Counted from the first letter of the stretch, positions 1-8,830 are shown. The stretch is DNA of 42,729 nucleotides from an uncultured Arsenicibacter sp. (GCF_945952095.1 NZ_CAMFHL010000039.1:1-42729); one strand, 5' to 3'. The notes: generated by a model not told the origin, from the sequence alone. Numbers and translations are program-made.

Positions 1-833
1 TTGATACCCAGTTGCTTCCGGATATCGGTCTCCACCTGATCATGGTAGGCTACATCGGTAATCATTTTTGCTTTCAGCGCATCCGTTGGTGTTTCCACCT
101 TCAGGCTGTCGGCCAGGTTTTTCAGCGTTGCCACGGTCAGACCACGGCTTGCGGCCACATTTCCGACAAAATGGTTATTCACCGAATTCAGAAACGACGA
201 TACCTGTAAGCGGTTCGGCGCGCTCATTTTGTCGAGAATAAACGGTTCAACCGCGCTTTTAAACTCACCGACACGGAAGATTTCCGGCTTGATACCGAGT
301 TTGTCGAAGGTGCCTTTGAAGAAGGTTAATTCGGCATTCAGACCGTTCCATTCGATACCGCCGGCCGGATTTACGTAAATTTTATCCGCAACCGAAGCCA
401 GGTAATATCCTTTCTCGGTCATTACCTCACCGTAGGCATAAACAAATTTCTTTGATTTTTTGAAGTCGATCAGCGCGTTGCGGATTTCTTCGAGCGATGC
501 CCAGCCACCCTGCGGATATTCGGACTGCAGGTAAATTCCTTTAATATTCGGATCTGCCTTCGCGTTTTTCAGCGCATCTTTCAGATCAATAACACCAATA
601 ACATCAGACTCGGCATTGAACGGGCCAACACCGCTGAACGGGTTGTCAACGCCCTGTTCGGCAATGTTGCCGTTAAGGTTTACTTTCAGCACCGAGTTGT
701 CGGCCACCTCTGTTTGCTTGTCTGCTGATGAAGAGAAGGCCGCGCTGATACCGATCAGGAGCAGGAAGCCGACAAATGAAAAAAGGAAAAGGCCGACGAT
801 GGTTGCCAGCACATATTTCAGAAACTGTCGCAT
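1..833 (-). CDS. sppA: Signal peptide peptidase SppA, 67-kDa type (5' part only)
   Basis: Reading left from the ATG at 833-831, the frame stays open to the window edge, so about 277 N-terminal residues are present and the C-terminal catalytic half is missing. The protein starts MRQFLKYVLATIVGLFLF, one membrane segment (about residues 6-32), followed by the N-terminal SppA domain: a VLKVNLNGNI strand, a segment on sequential degradation-loop residues (IKGIYLQSEYPQGGW), then FVYAYGEVMTEKGYYLASVADKIYVNPAGG, which matches the family's first clan SK domain. SppA is a membrane-anchored serine protease that degrades leftover signal peptides with a Ser/Lys dyad; in the long form the Lys lies in the N-terminal repeat and the Ser in the C-terminal repeat, which is outside the window. 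Family assignment is firm from the visible half. Confidence 0.9.
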   Translation of the reverse strand, partial: MRQFLKYVLATIVGLFLFSFVGFLLLIGISAAFSSSADKQTEVADNSVLKVNLNGNIAEQGVDNPFSGVGPFNAESDVIGVIDLKDALKNAKADPNIKGIYLQSEYPQGGWASLEEIRNALIDFKKSKKFVYAYGEVMTEKGYYLASVADKIYVNPAGGIEWNGLNAELTFFKGTFDKLGIKPEIFRVGEFKSAVEPFILDKMSAPNRLQVSSFLNSVNNHFVGNVAASRGLTVATLKNLADSLKVETPTDALKAKMITDVAYHDQVETDIRKQLGI

Positions 834-873
834 GTATGATTTAGAACACTAAGAAGTTAGTCTTAAGCAATAA

Positions 874-881
874 CAAAAATA
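874..881 (-). promoter_or_regulatory. -7 box TATTTTTG for sppA
   Basis: The minus strand reads TATTTTTG, a full match to the Bacteroidota -7 consensus TAnnTTTG, about 40 bp upstream of the sppA ATG at 833. No clear -33 TTTG is visible at the expected distance. Confidence 0.4.
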
Positions 882-1048
882 AAACGTAAAAAGGCACAGT
901 ATACTTAGAAAAGTGTTAAGTGTTTGCTTTAAAGGATAAGTGGTTAAATAAGGAAACCAGTAATTTTTACGTTAGGGCTGAACAGAGTGTTGCAGAACAC
1001 TGTTGCAAAAAGAGTAACAAAATAAGCGTTAGTCATAATCAGTACCGG

Positions 1049-1780
1049 ATGCGTTATTGGATTTGGATCATATGCATAAGTCTGGGCAGCGTAGAAACAG
1101 CCTATGCACAGGTTCCGAGTGTGGAAATTCAGGCACCCCGCCGGCAAGGGGTGGACAGTCTGCGCGCGTCCGGCAGGGTACGCCCCCGGTTCGTTATCAG
1201 TCTGGATACCCGCAATTCCTTTATTGCCGATAAGCCGGTGAACATCTGGGGTGGTAATCTTGGCTTTGCCTACGGAAAGCACCACCGCATTACGTTCGGC
1301 TGCTATTTCCTGCAGCCGGAATCTTACCGGCAGCTGCTGGAAAAATCCAGAATCACGGCCATTATCGGCAAGCAACCGCAGTATACCGGTAATCAGATTT
1401 ACTTCGGGAGCTTCATGTACCAGTATAATATTGTGAATAACCGGCGTTTTCTGGTAGCAGTGCCCAGTGAGATCGGAGGGGGTGTATCAAATATTTTCCG
1501 GAAGAAAGTACTGACCGGCGAGCGCACCGGCGGGCTGGGGAGAGATATTTTTCTGCCTGTTCAACTCGGTCTGTACGTTGAGTGGCGGGCAACCCGTTAC
1601 ATTGGTCTGAGTGGCCAGTTCGGCTACCGCTACACCCTCGTACAAACCGATATTAAGCAGAATTATGATGGTACGTACTATTCATACGGAACGACCATCT
1701 ACCCGGAAGTCTTTCGATGGGTCCGGGATAAAGTGTTTAAGCGTAAAGAACCGCGTAATCTTCCATCGACATCCGGATGA
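1049..1780 (+). CDS. Exported outer-membrane-type protein of unknown function
   Basis: The frame is open from 920, but the ATG at 1049 begins a clean signal peptide (MRYWIWIICISLGSVETAYAQ) and is the chosen start; upstream codons give no plausible protein. The mature part, about 220 residues, has alternating aromatic/polar stretches (FVISLDTRN, NLGFAYGKHHRITFGCYF, LGLYVEWRATRYIGLSGQFGYRYTLV), the look of a small outer-membrane beta-barrel. No named family was recognised. Its last 44 bases overlap the 3' end of the convergent pyrophosphatase gene, so the two transcripts must be antisense to each other at their ends. Confidence 0.7.
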   Translation: MRYWIWIICISLGSVETAYAQVPSVEIQAPRRQGVDSLRASGRVRPRFVISLDTRNSFIADKPVNIWGGNLGFAYGKHHRITFGCYFLQPESYRQLLEKSRITAIIGKQPQYTGNQIYFGSFMYQYNIVNNRRFLVAVPSEIGGGVSNIFRKKVLTGERTGGLGRDIFLPVQLGLYVEWRATRYIGLSGQFGYRYTLVQTDIKQNYDGTYYSYGTTIYPEVFRWVRDKVFKRKEPRNLPSTSG

Positions 1781-2345
1781 CTTCCTGCGCTTCTTCGCGT
1801 CCATATACATTAGCGATCTGTGTCATTGACTTCTCGCCCGGCAGGTTTTTATACGTCAGGAAGTAGTGCTGAAGGCGTTTCAGAACGGCTTCCGGCATGT
1901 CGCTCAGTTCGCGGTACTGGCCATACATCGCATCGCCTTTTAATACAGCAATGATTTTATCGTCGGCTTCGCCTTTGTCGATCATCCGGAAACCACCGAT
2001 CGGAATAGCCTGCAGCATGATGTTGCCGTGTGTAATTTCGCGTTCCGTCAGGACACAGATATCGATTGGGTCACCGTCGCCTTTTTCAACGGTAAAACCG
2101 GCTTGTTCACTGGCAAATCTGGCAATATTATCGCCGCAATATGTCTGCGGAATGAAACCGTAAAGGGCAGGAATGATGTTTGAAAACTGTTGCGGACGGT
2201 CAATTTTCAGATAACCGGTTGTTTTATCGATTTCGTACTTAACCGTATCTGTAGGAACGATTTCAATAAATGCTGTTACGAGGGCGGGAGCCTGGTCTCC
2301 GATAGGGATTCCATGCCACGGATGTGCTTTAAATGAATGTTTCAT
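1737..2345 (-). CDS. ppa: Inorganic pyrophosphatase, family I
   Basis: Soluble cytoplasmic enzyme that hydrolyses pyrophosphate to two phosphates and so pulls biosynthetic reactions forward. The family signature D-x-D-P-x-D is seen as D90-G-D-P-I-D95 in EKGDGDPIDICVL, equivalent to the Mg-binding aspartates D65/D67/D70 of the E. coli enzyme. Upstream YEIDKTTGYLKIDRP matches the substrate-binding segment (K/E) of the family. At 202 residues it is a little longer than the E. coli enzyme (about 175), with an N-terminal extension (HPWHGIPIG). The gene stands alone on the minus strand and its 3' end overlaps the preceding plus-strand gene. Confidence 0.96.
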   Translation of the reverse strand: MKHSFKAHPWHGIPIGDQAPALVTAFIEIVPTDTVKYEIDKTTGYLKIDRPQQFSNIIPALYGFIPQTYCGDNIARFASEQAGFTVEKGDGDPIDICVLTEREITHGNIMLQAIPIGGFRMIDKGEADDKIIAVLKGDAMYGQYRELSDMPEAVLKRLQHYFLTYKNLPGEKSMTQIANVYGREEAQEVIRMSMEDYAVLYA

Positions 2346-2517
2346 ACTGTAAAATAAGCGAACAGTCGCCGGACAGTAAAATGAAAATGTTTAAATTATA
2401 GGAGTAATTCGTTTTTTAGTCAATATCGCGGGATATACCTATCGTGTGAACGGAGTATATACGGTATGTAACAATTTCCAGGCGAAAAATGTCTTAGCGG
2501 AAAAAATGGTTTTTTTG

Positions 2518-2525
2518 TACTTTTA
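2518..2525 (+). promoter_or_regulatory. Probable -7 box TACTTTTA for the M28 peptidase
   Basis: TACTTTTA differs from TAnnTTTG by one base and lies 25 bp before the ATG at 2551, the right place for a Bacteroidota promoter. It is the only such box in the gap after the divergent pyrophosphatase gene. Confidence 0.35.
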
Positions 2526-2550
2526 AGAGAATTTCACGCTTTACTACTCT

Positions 2551-4059
2551 ATGAACCTGTACTTTTACCGTAAATCGCGGTTGACCACTGTTTTATTAAT
2601 CAGTGCGGTAGGCCTGCTTACTGCTTTTACCTTCACCGGCTCTGCCGACCGCCGGGCATCTCTTGAAAAAGTTTTCGGCAAAATCAACGAAGAGGTGCTG
2701 AAAAACGGTAAGGCCTATACAACCCTGGCTGATGCATCGCAGCAGATCGGCCACCGGCTGACGGGAAGCCCCAACGGAACCAAAGCGGAGGCCTATGCCT
2801 ATGAGTTGCTCCGGTCGTATGGCTTTAAAGACGTCCGTTACGAACCGTTTGAGGTTGAATCCTGGATGCGGGATACGGTCACACTGAGCGTGGTTCCCAA
2901 CAAAAGCGATAATTTCCGTGACCTGAAAGTGGTTTCCCTGGCCCATTCGCCGGTATCAGCCCACGTACGCGGCGAGATCATCGACATTGGCAATGGCCTG
3001 GAAGGCGACTTTGCGGCTGTCAAAGACAAAATCAAGGGTAAAATAGCCCTGGTAAACATTGGGCTGGCCGGCCCGAAAGGCGCACGGAACCTGCACCGCT
3101 CCGAAAAAACAGCCCTGGCCATCCAGCACGGTGCCGTCGGCGTAATCATGGTGAATCTGGTGCCGGGCGATGTGCTGCTGACCGGTACGGCTTCTGTAAC
3201 GGGTAAGCTGATTCCGGTTCCGGCGGTTTGTATTTCCTACGAAAGCGGTGTTGCGCTCCGGAAATGGATCGAGGAGGAAAAGGAAGATAAGCTCCATGCC
3301 GTAATCGATATGACCAACAAGAGCCGGAAAATCCGTGCCCGTAACGTGGTCGCAACCCTGACCGGCAGCGATTATCCAAACGAAAAAATCATCATCGGCG
3401 GTCACCTCGATTCGTGGGATCTGGCAACGGGCGCCATCGACAACGGGATCGGCTCATTCTCGGTACTGGACATTGCGCGGACGTTTAAGGCGCTGAAACT
3501 GAAACCTAAGCGCACGATTGAGTTTGTGATGTTTATGGGCGAAGAGCAAGGGCTGCTGGGCTCTAAAGCAATGGCTGCAGCCCTGAAAAACAGCGGTCAG
3601 ATGGATAAGGTGCGGTACATGATGAACCTCGACATGACGAACAATCCGGGCGGAATTAATGCGTTTGGCCGAGAAGAAATGGTATCGTTTTTTAAATCAA
3701 TCGGTGACGTGATTCAGAAGATCGATCCGGCCTTTGCCAATACATCGGCGAATCAGGCGGGGCTACATTCTGATCATCAGCCGTTTATGATTGAAGGGGT
3801 GCCGGTGGTCGGTATGAGCGGCAGCCTGACTAAAGAGGTATTGGACTGCTACCACGCCAACTGCGACCGCATCAATCTGGTTAACAAAGACCACATGACC
3901 AATACCGTTCGGTACACGTCTATGGTGCTCTATGGCTTGGCGGATGCCGATGACATCCCGACTAAACGGCTGGATGATACCAAAACCCGTGATTACCTGA
4001 TCGCACAGGGCCTGCGTACGCCGTTGCAGATCGCGAACGAATGGCGGTGGAAGGAGTAG
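2551..4059 (+). CDS. Exported M28-family zinc metallopeptidase with PA domain
   Basis: Secreted aminopeptidase/carboxypeptidase Q-like enzyme of 502 residues. An N-terminal signal segment (about 10-32, LTTVLLISAVGLLTAFTF) is followed by a protease-associated (PA) domain inserted around residues 130-250 (VRGEIIDIGNGLEGDF, GKIALVNIG, GAVGVIMVN) and the M28 catalytic domain. Likely co-catalytic zinc ligands and acid: H285 and D287 in GGHLDSWD, D297 in AIDNG, E331/E332 in MGEEQGLLGS, D361 in NLDMTNN, and H435 in CYHANCD. This set is complete, so an active enzyme is expected in the periplasm or outside. It probably trims peptides for uptake; the substrate cannot be read from sequence. Confidence 0.93.
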   Translation: MNLYFYRKSRLTTVLLISAVGLLTAFTFTGSADRRASLEKVFGKINEEVLKNGKAYTTLADASQQIGHRLTGSPNGTKAEAYAYELLRSYGFKDVRYEPFEVESWMRDTVTLSVVPNKSDNFRDLKVVSLAHSPVSAHVRGEIIDIGNGLEGDFAAVKDKIKGKIALVNIGLAGPKGARNLHRSEKTALAIQHGAVGVIMVNLVPGDVLLTGTASVTGKLIPVPAVCISYESGVALRKWIEEEKEDKLHAVIDMTNKSRKIRARNVVATLTGSDYPNEKIIIGGHLDSWDLATGAIDNGIGSFSVLDIARTFKALKLKPKRTIEFVMFMGEEQGLLGSKAMAAALKNSGQMDKVRYMMNLDMTNNPGGINAFGREEMVSFFKSIGDVIQKIDPAFANTSANQAGLHSDHQPFMIEGVPVVGMSGSLTKEVLDCYHANCDRINLVNKDHMTNTVRYTSMVLYGLADADDIPTKRLDDTKTRDYLIAQGLRTPLQIANEWRWKE

Positions 4060-4082
4060 GACTCCGGATGCCGGATTTTTAC

Positions 4083-4132
4083 TGGTGGTGGCACGATTTG
4101 GACGGTGTAGCCTTCCGCTCGTGCCACCACCA
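4083..4132. repeat. 14-bp perfect inverted repeat after the M28 peptidase gene
   Basis: TGGTGGTGGCACGA at 4083-4096 pairs perfectly with TCGTGCCACCACCA at 4119-4132 across a 22-nt loop. It lies just after the peptidase stop codon and directly before a second hairpin, so it may help end or protect the transcript. Confidence 0.6.
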
Positions 4133-4147
4133 GGTATTCTGTTTTAA

Positions 4148-4171
4148 AAAGGCGCTCGAGGGAGCGCCTTT
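4148..4171 (+). terminator. Hairpin terminator between the M28 and yifB genes
   Basis: AAAGGCGCTC (4148-4157) and GAGCGCCTTT (4162-4171) form a perfect 10-bp stem with a 4-nt loop, with A-rich and T-rich ends on the two sides. It separates the peptidase gene from the next plus-strand gene. Confidence 0.7.
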
Positions 4172-4264
4172 CTGGTCATATAGGTCTCTGGTTGTTTAAG
4201 AATGCGTCAGATGATGAAGCTGATGTGTCTCTGCCGGCAAGAGATGGTACAAAAAGTAGCTTGT

Positions 4265-5806
4265 ATGTTTGCAAAAACGTTTGGAGCAGCCGTTTACGGC
4301 GTCAATGCAACAATTATTACGGTGGAGGTCTCGGCAGGGCAGGGCCTTCATTTCTTTATGGTAGGTCTGCCCGACAGTGCCGTGAAGGAAAGTGAGCAGC
4401 GGGTTGAGGCATCGCTGAAATATACCGGCTACCGGATGCCCCGGCAAAAAGTAGTGGTTAACCTGGCTCCGGCCGACATCCGCAAGGAGGGATCTGCCTA
4501 TGACCTGCCGATTGCCCTGGGTGTGCTGGAGGCATCTGAACAGACGACCTTTCAGCGCAATCTGAGCGACTACGTGATTATGGGCGAGCTCTCGCTAGAC
4601 GGGCAGCTGCGTCCGATCAAGGGCGTATTGCCGATTGCGATTGAAGCCCGTAAGCAGAAGTTTAAAGGCTTTGTGCTGCCGGTCGAAAATGCCGGTGAGG
4701 CGGCTATTGTCAATAACCTCGATGTGATTCCGGTAAGGACCATTCAGGATGCCGTCGCCTTTTTTGAAGGCAAAAAAGACATTGAACCGCTCGTGGTGGA
4801 TACGCGCGACCTGTTCTTCAACAGCCAGAATGACTATGAGGCGGATTTTTCGCATGTACAGGGACAGGAGAACATCAAGCGGGCAATGGAGATTGCCGCT
4901 GCCGGCGGACATAACGTGATTATGATCGGGCCTCCGGGTGCCGGTAAAACGATGCTGGCCAAACGCCTGCCCTCTATTTTGCCGCCGCTGACGCTGGCGG
5001 AGGCGCTGGAAACAACCAAGATTCACTCGGTGGCCGGGAAGTTGGGAAAACAGGCGCAACTGCTCTCAAAGCGGCCTTACCGCAGCCCGCACCACACCAT
5101 TTCGGATGCGGCGCTGGTAGGTGGGGGCAGCTTTCCGCAGCCCGGCGAAATCTCACTGGCCCATAACGGGGTATTGTTTTTGGATGAGCTGCCGGAATTT
5201 AAACGGTCGGCGCTGGAAGTGATGCGGCAGCCGCTGGAAGAACGCAAGGTAAGTATTTCGCGCGCAAAGTGGGCCGTTGAGTTTCCGGCCAACTTTATGC
5301 TGATTGCCAGCATGAACCCGTGTCCGTGCGGCTACTACAACCATCCCGAAAAAGAATGCGTCTGTGGCCCCGGTGTGGTGCAGCGCTATCTGAACAAAGT
5401 CAGCGGGCCGCTGCTCGACCGGATCGACCTGCACGTGGAAGTTACGCCGGTATCGTTTGACCAGATGACCGCTAACCGGCCGGCCGAAAGTTCCGAAACG
5501 ATCCGCGAGCGGGTAATTAACGCGCGGGAAATCCAGACAAAGCGGTTCGAGGGGAATGACGGAATTTATTCCAACGCCATGATGCCGTCGCAGATGGTGA
5601 AAGAAGTCTGTGAAATCAATCAGGCCGGGAAGATATTGCTCAAAACAGCCATGGAGCGGCTCGGACTATCGGCCCGGGCCTATGACCGCATTCTGAAAGT
5701 AGCCCGTACCATCGCCGATCTTGCCGGGACGGAAGACATCCGGATCGAGCACCTGGCAGAAGCTATTCAGTACCGGAGCCTGGACCGCGAGAACTGGGCA
5801 GGGTAA
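4265..5806 (+). CDS. YifB/ComM-type AAA+ ATPase (Mg-chelatase-like)
   Basis: The frame is open from 4202, but the family starts at MFAKTFGAAVYGVNA, i.e. the ATG at 4265, giving 513 residues, the usual family length. Domains: N-terminal ChlI-like/Lon-S5-fold domain (1-180), AAA+ core with Walker A GPPGAGKT (222-229) and Walker B VLFLDELPEF (303-312), a cysteine-rich segment MNPCPCGYYNHPEKECVCGP, and a C-terminal Mg-chelatase subunit domain with the RAYDRILKVARTIADL helix. In naturally transformable bacteria ComM is a hexameric helicase that drives branch migration during DNA integration; in Bacteroidota the role is not established. The gene appears monocistronic, flanked by hairpins on both sides. 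Confidence 0.95.
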   Translation: MFAKTFGAAVYGVNATIITVEVSAGQGLHFFMVGLPDSAVKESEQRVEASLKYTGYRMPRQKVVVNLAPADIRKEGSAYDLPIALGVLEASEQTTFQRNLSDYVIMGELSLDGQLRPIKGVLPIAIEARKQKFKGFVLPVENAGEAAIVNNLDVIPVRTIQDAVAFFEGKKDIEPLVVDTRDLFFNSQNDYEADFSHVQGQENIKRAMEIAAAGGHNVIMIGPPGAGKTMLAKRLPSILPPLTLAEALETTKIHSVAGKLGKQAQLLSKRPYRSPHHTISDAALVGGGSFPQPGEISLAHNGVLFLDELPEFKRSALEVMRQPLEERKVSISRAKWAVEFPANFMLIASMNPCPCGYYNHPEKECVCGPGVVQRYLNKVSGPLLDRIDLHVEVTPVSFDQMTANRPAESSETIRERVINAREIQTKRFEGNDGIYSNAMMPSQMVKEVCEINQAGKILLKTAMERLGLSARAYDRILKVARTIADLAGTEDIRIEHLAEAIQYRSLDRENWAG

Positions 5807-5808
5807 CG

Positions 5809-5880
5809 GTAGAACGGACTGGTATTCCGTTCTGAATAAACGACGAACCTGCCGTGGAGCGGAATACCAGTCCGTTCTAC
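5809..5880. repeat. Long palindrome, family 1 (copy 1)
   Basis: A 21-bp arm at 5809-5829 (begins GTAGAACGGACTGG) is exactly complementary to 5860-5880, with a 30-nt loop. A related palindrome lies at 34676-34752; aligned left arms (5809-5830 against 34678-34699) agree at 17 of 22 positions by eye. It sits three bases after the yifB stop codon, a REP-like position. Confidence 0.8.
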
Positions 5881-5947
5881 AGAAGGTCGCGCAAACAATT
5901 TCCGTCGGAATGCACTTACGACCTATAAACGTTCCTCTGAAAATCGC

Positions 5948-6994
5948 ATGCAACTAAGCATTACACCCGATAACCCGCTTGAATGGCTGGCCCTGAAAAT
6001 CAATATGGTGCCGTGGCCGTTGTTACACGCCCAGATTATGCCGGTCATCAGCAAGGCCGTGCTGGAAGCGGCAGACAGGGGAGTGTTCGAAGCGGTGGAC
6101 CAGGGACATCAGACGGTGGAGGCCATTGCCACAACCTGTGGGCTGCAACCTAAACCGACCCGGGAGTTAATGGGATTACTTACCGCACTGGGCTACTTTA
6201 CCGTCCGGCAGGAGCGCTTTACCCTCGCGGATTCGGCCAGGCGCTGGGTGCTGAAAGACAGTCCGGAGTCGGTGGTTGGTATGATGCTGTATAATAACCG
6301 CGTGGTATGGCCCTGGCTGGATCAGTTAGGAAACTATCTGCAAACCGGTGAAGGAATCGATTACCATGGCAAACTGAATTCTGAGGAGTGGGGCTACTAC
6401 CAGCACGCCATGAGTTCGGCTACCGGGACCGAAGCCAAAGAGTTCGGCCGGCGCGCACCGGTACCTAAAACGGCCACCCGCATGCTGGACATCGGCGGGG
6501 CACACGGGCAGCATTCCGTAGCATTATGCAGGCGGCTTCCCGAACTCACGGCTACCATTCTCGATCTGCCCGAAGCGATTGACAAAGCGGCACCGTATCT
6601 GGCAAAATCAAACATGGGCGCCCGTGTTTGTCATAAGCCGGGCAATGCCCTGACAGACGATTTTGGCCGGGAGACCTACGACATTATCCTGATGTCGAGC
6701 CTGGCCCATCACTTTACTCCGGAGCAGAATCAGGCGGTGGCGCAGCGGGTGGCGGCGGCGCTGAAACCCGGCGGCGTCTATATCATCAATGAATTTATCC
6801 GTCCCGAAACGGGTGCTAAACCGGAGCTGGTCGGCAGCAGTACCGATTTGTTTTACGGGCTTACGAGTGCCGCCGGTAACTACAGTCTGGCAGAGATAAA
6901 TGGCTGGCAGCAAGCCGCCGGCCTGAAAAAACACCGGGTTATCTGGTACCGGACCATACCCGGCCGGGCCATGATTGTGGGCAGGAAACCGTAG
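5948..6994 (+). CDS. Class I SAM-dependent methyltransferase, O-methyltransferase type
   Basis: Protein of 348 residues in two parts. Residues 1-110 are helical with a winged-helix-like region (VEAIATTCGLQPKPTRELMGLLTALGYF), the dimerisation domain typical of small-molecule O-methyltransferases. Residues 170-340 are the Rossmann fold: motif I LDIGGAHGQHSVALCRRLP, an acidic strand end (ATILDLPEAI), motif IV DIILMSSLAHHF, and post-motif region LKPGGVYIINEFIRPE. The His-His in SSLAHHF lies where the family has its catalytic His. The natural substrate is unknown. It starts at the ATG at 5948 after a hairpin and is followed within about 25 bp of its stop by the promoter region of the next gene. 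Confidence 0.88.
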   Translation: MQLSITPDNPLEWLALKINMVPWPLLHAQIMPVISKAVLEAADRGVFEAVDQGHQTVEAIATTCGLQPKPTRELMGLLTALGYFTVRQERFTLADSARRWVLKDSPESVVGMMLYNNRVVWPWLDQLGNYLQTGEGIDYHGKLNSEEWGYYQHAMSSATGTEAKEFGRRAPVPKTATRMLDIGGAHGQHSVALCRRLPELTATILDLPEAIDKAAPYLAKSNMGARVCHKPGNALTDDFGRETYDIILMSSLAHHFTPEQNQAVAQRVAAALKPGGVYIINEFIRPETGAKPELVGSSTDLFYGLTSAAGNYSLAEINGWQQAAGLKKHRVIWYRTIPGRAMIVGRKP

Positions 6995-7023
6995 ATTTAG
7001 ATTTTTTAACAACGGATTTGTAC

Positions 7024-7031
7024 GAACTTTG
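7024..7031 (+). promoter_or_regulatory. Probable -7 box GAACTTTG for the GT2 gene
   Basis: GAACTTTG followed by C resembles the -7 motif TAnnTTTGC (two mismatches). If used, transcription begins near 7038, which rules out the TTG at 7018 and supports the GTG at 7084 as start. Confidence 0.3.
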
Positions 7032-7083
7032 CAAAAATGTTGTTCTAAAATTAGCGGCACCGTTAACGCGCGCGAACCTGATT

Positions 7084-7869
7084 GTGAAGAATTGCCTGGT
7101 AGTTATTCCGACCTATAACGAGATAGAAAATATTGAGGCCATTATCCGGAAAGTATTCAGCCTTTCGGAGCCATTTGATGTGCTGATTGTCGACGATGGA
7201 TCGCCGGATGGTACGGCTCAGGTAGTGCGCCGGCTTCAGGTTGAGTTTTCCGGCCGGCTGCATTTGCTGGAACGCAAAGGCAAACTGGGGCTGGGAACAG
7301 CCTATCTGGATGGTTTCCGGTGGGCAATGCCGTATGGCTACGAGTACTTTTTTGAGATGGACGCCGATTTTTCGCACAATCCGGAAGATCTGGTGAGGTT
7401 ATACTATACCTGCCGTGATCAGGAAGCCGACGTGGCCGTTGGGTCGCGGTATATCAAAGGCGTCAACGTGGTAAACTGGCCGATGGGTCGTGTGTTGATG
7501 TCGTATTTTGCCGGGGTGTATGTGCGGTTTATTACCGGCTTATCGGTCATGGACCCGACGGCTGGTTTTGTGTGTTACCGTCGGCGGGTGCTGGAGGTTT
7601 TATTGCAGGACCGGATTCACTTCGTCGGCTATGCCTTCCAGATTGAGATGAAATTTACCTGCTGGAAATATGGTTTCCAGATTGTTGAAGTACCGATTAT
7701 TTTCACCGACCGGACCAGAGGCGTGTCGAAGATGTCAACCCGTATTTTTAAGGAAGCGGTGTTCGGCGTGGTACAGATGAAGATCAGCAGCTTTTTCCGG
7801 CACTATATCCGGCCTAAATCGCAGGAGCCGTATCCGAAAGTGGTTGAGGCGTCTGCTGAGGCGGAATAA
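7084..7869 (+). CDS. Polyprenol-phosphate mannosyltransferase-like GT2 glycosyltransferase
   Basis: GT2 enzyme that would move a hexose (usually mannose from GDP-mannose) onto a polyprenyl-phosphate carrier at the inner membrane. Visible motifs: N-terminal CLVVIPTYNEIENIE, VLIVDDGSPDG, EMDADFSHNPED (the metal-binding DxD) and the later DPTAGFVCYRRRVL and TFTDRTRGVSKMS segments of the DPM1 family. No C-terminal membrane domain, so it is the short soluble form. The start is uncertain: there is no ATG in frame. GTG at 7084 puts the conserved VIPTYNE at the usual place (about 261 residues); a TTG at 7018 would add 22 unlikely residues and lies before the probable promoter box. Confidence 0.9.
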   Translation: MKNCLVVIPTYNEIENIEAIIRKVFSLSEPFDVLIVDDGSPDGTAQVVRRLQVEFSGRLHLLERKGKLGLGTAYLDGFRWAMPYGYEYFFEMDADFSHNPEDLVRLYYTCRDQEADVAVGSRYIKGVNVVNWPMGRVLMSYFAGVYVRFITGLSVMDPTAGFVCYRRRVLEVLLQDRIHFVGYAFQIEMKFTCWKYGFQIVEVPIIFTDRTRGVSKMSTRIFKEAVFGVVQMKISSFFRHYIRPKSQEPYPKVVEASAEAE

Positions 7870-7882
7870 ATAACTATCGTTA

Positions 7883-7913
7883 CCTTCCAGGAAGTTTAAC
7901 ACTTCCTGGAAGG
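7883..7913. terminator. 13-bp hairpin, palindrome family 2 (copy 1)
   Basis: CCTTCCAGGAAGT (7883-7895) and ACTTCCTGGAAGG (7901-7913) pair perfectly with a 5-nt loop. It lies between two convergent genes (GT2 and RmlD-like), as a bidirectional terminator would. The same TACCTTCCAGGAAG sequence recurs in a hairpin at 27543-27618. Confidence 0.7.
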
Positions 7914-7921
7914 TTGTAGAC

Positions 7922-8830
7922 TCACTTCGCGTTAATCTGCCCTGCCAGAATGGCGATGCCTTCTGCAAACGTCTTTGGATCATAGCCCAGCACGGCGTTC
8001 GATTTATCGAGCGTAAAGCCCGTACGCGGTGGCCGTTGAGCCGGTTGCGTAAAGGTCGATGAATCCGCCTGAGCGATCAGCGACTTGTCCAGCCCAAAAT
8101 AGTCGGCCGTCTGAATCGCCATTTCGTAGGGCGTCAATACGCCTTTCCCCGAAATATTGAAAATACCTTCCGCTTCTTTGTCCGCAATCAGGTAACAGCC
8201 CGTCGCCAGGTCTTCGGCCAGCGTCGGTGAGCGCCATTGGTCAGTAACAACCTTGATGTTTTTACCTTCTTCCAGCGACTTTTTCACCCAGAGAATGATG
8301 TTTGACCGGCTCATGTCATGGGCTATGCCGTAGACGAGCATGGTGCGCGCAATGGCCCACTTGATGCCTGAGTGCATCACTGCCTTTTCGGCCGCATACT
8401 TGCTCCAGCCGTAGAAACTGACCGGATTCGGTTCGTCAGTTTCGGTGTATGGGCCTGCGGTGCCGTCAAACACAAAGTCAGTAGATACGTGGCACAGAAA
8501 GGCGCCGGTGGCCTTACAGGCCTCAATGATATAGTGAACCGCCAGCACGTTTTGCTGCCAGCAGGCATCTTTTTCAAACTCGCACTGGTCGACATTTGTC
8601 ATTGCCGCGGTATGGATCACCACATCCGGCTTTACCGAGGTAATCACGTCGAGGACCTGTTCCTTGCTCGTAATATCCATTGACCGGTATTCGTACCCTT
8701 CGCTATACGGTAACCGGTTGTCGCCTCGGGCAGTAGCGATAAGGTCAACAGTTGATTCGTTAACGAGGAGGTCAACCAGTTTTTGGCCCAATAATCCGTT
8801 AGAGCCGGTGATTAAGATTCGTTTTGCCAT
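7922..8830 (-). CDS. RmlD-like dTDP-4-dehydrorhamnose reductase / SDR
   Basis: Extended short-chain dehydrogenase of 302 residues. Residues 4-16 (RILITGSNGLLGQ) carry the GxxGxxG NAD(P)-binding motif; the catalytic set is S116/T117 in HVSTDFVFDG, Y140 and K144 in FYGWSKYAAEK. The fold also shows D-x-T-N-V-D-Q-CE (TNVDQCE), typical of RmlD/sugar-nucleotide reductases. RmlD makes dTDP-L-rhamnose, but rmlA, B and C are not next to it, so the exact substrate is open; it could reduce another nucleotide sugar. It starts at the ATG at 8830, about 20 bp after a TACCTTTC box on the same strand (8849-8856). Confidence 0.85.
   Translation of the reverse strand: MAKRILITGSNGLLGQKLVDLLVNESTVDLIATARGDNRLPYSEGYEYRSMDITSKEQVLDVITSVKPDVVIHTAAMTNVDQCEFEKDACWQQNVLAVHYIIEACKATGAFLCHVSTDFVFDGTAGPYTETDEPNPVSFYGWSKYAAEKAVMHSGIKWAIARTMLVYGIAHDMSRSNIILWVKKSLEEGKNIKVVTDQWRSPTLAEDLATGCYLIADKEAEGIFNISGKGVLTPYEMAIQTADYFGLDKSLIAQADSSTFTQPAQRPPRTGFTLDKSNAVLGYDPKTFAEGIAILAGQINAK

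Noticed and set aside
944..1375. Open frame of 143 codons on the minus strand inside the barrel-like gene
   Set aside because: It lies antisense to a better frame with a signal peptide and has no domain features.
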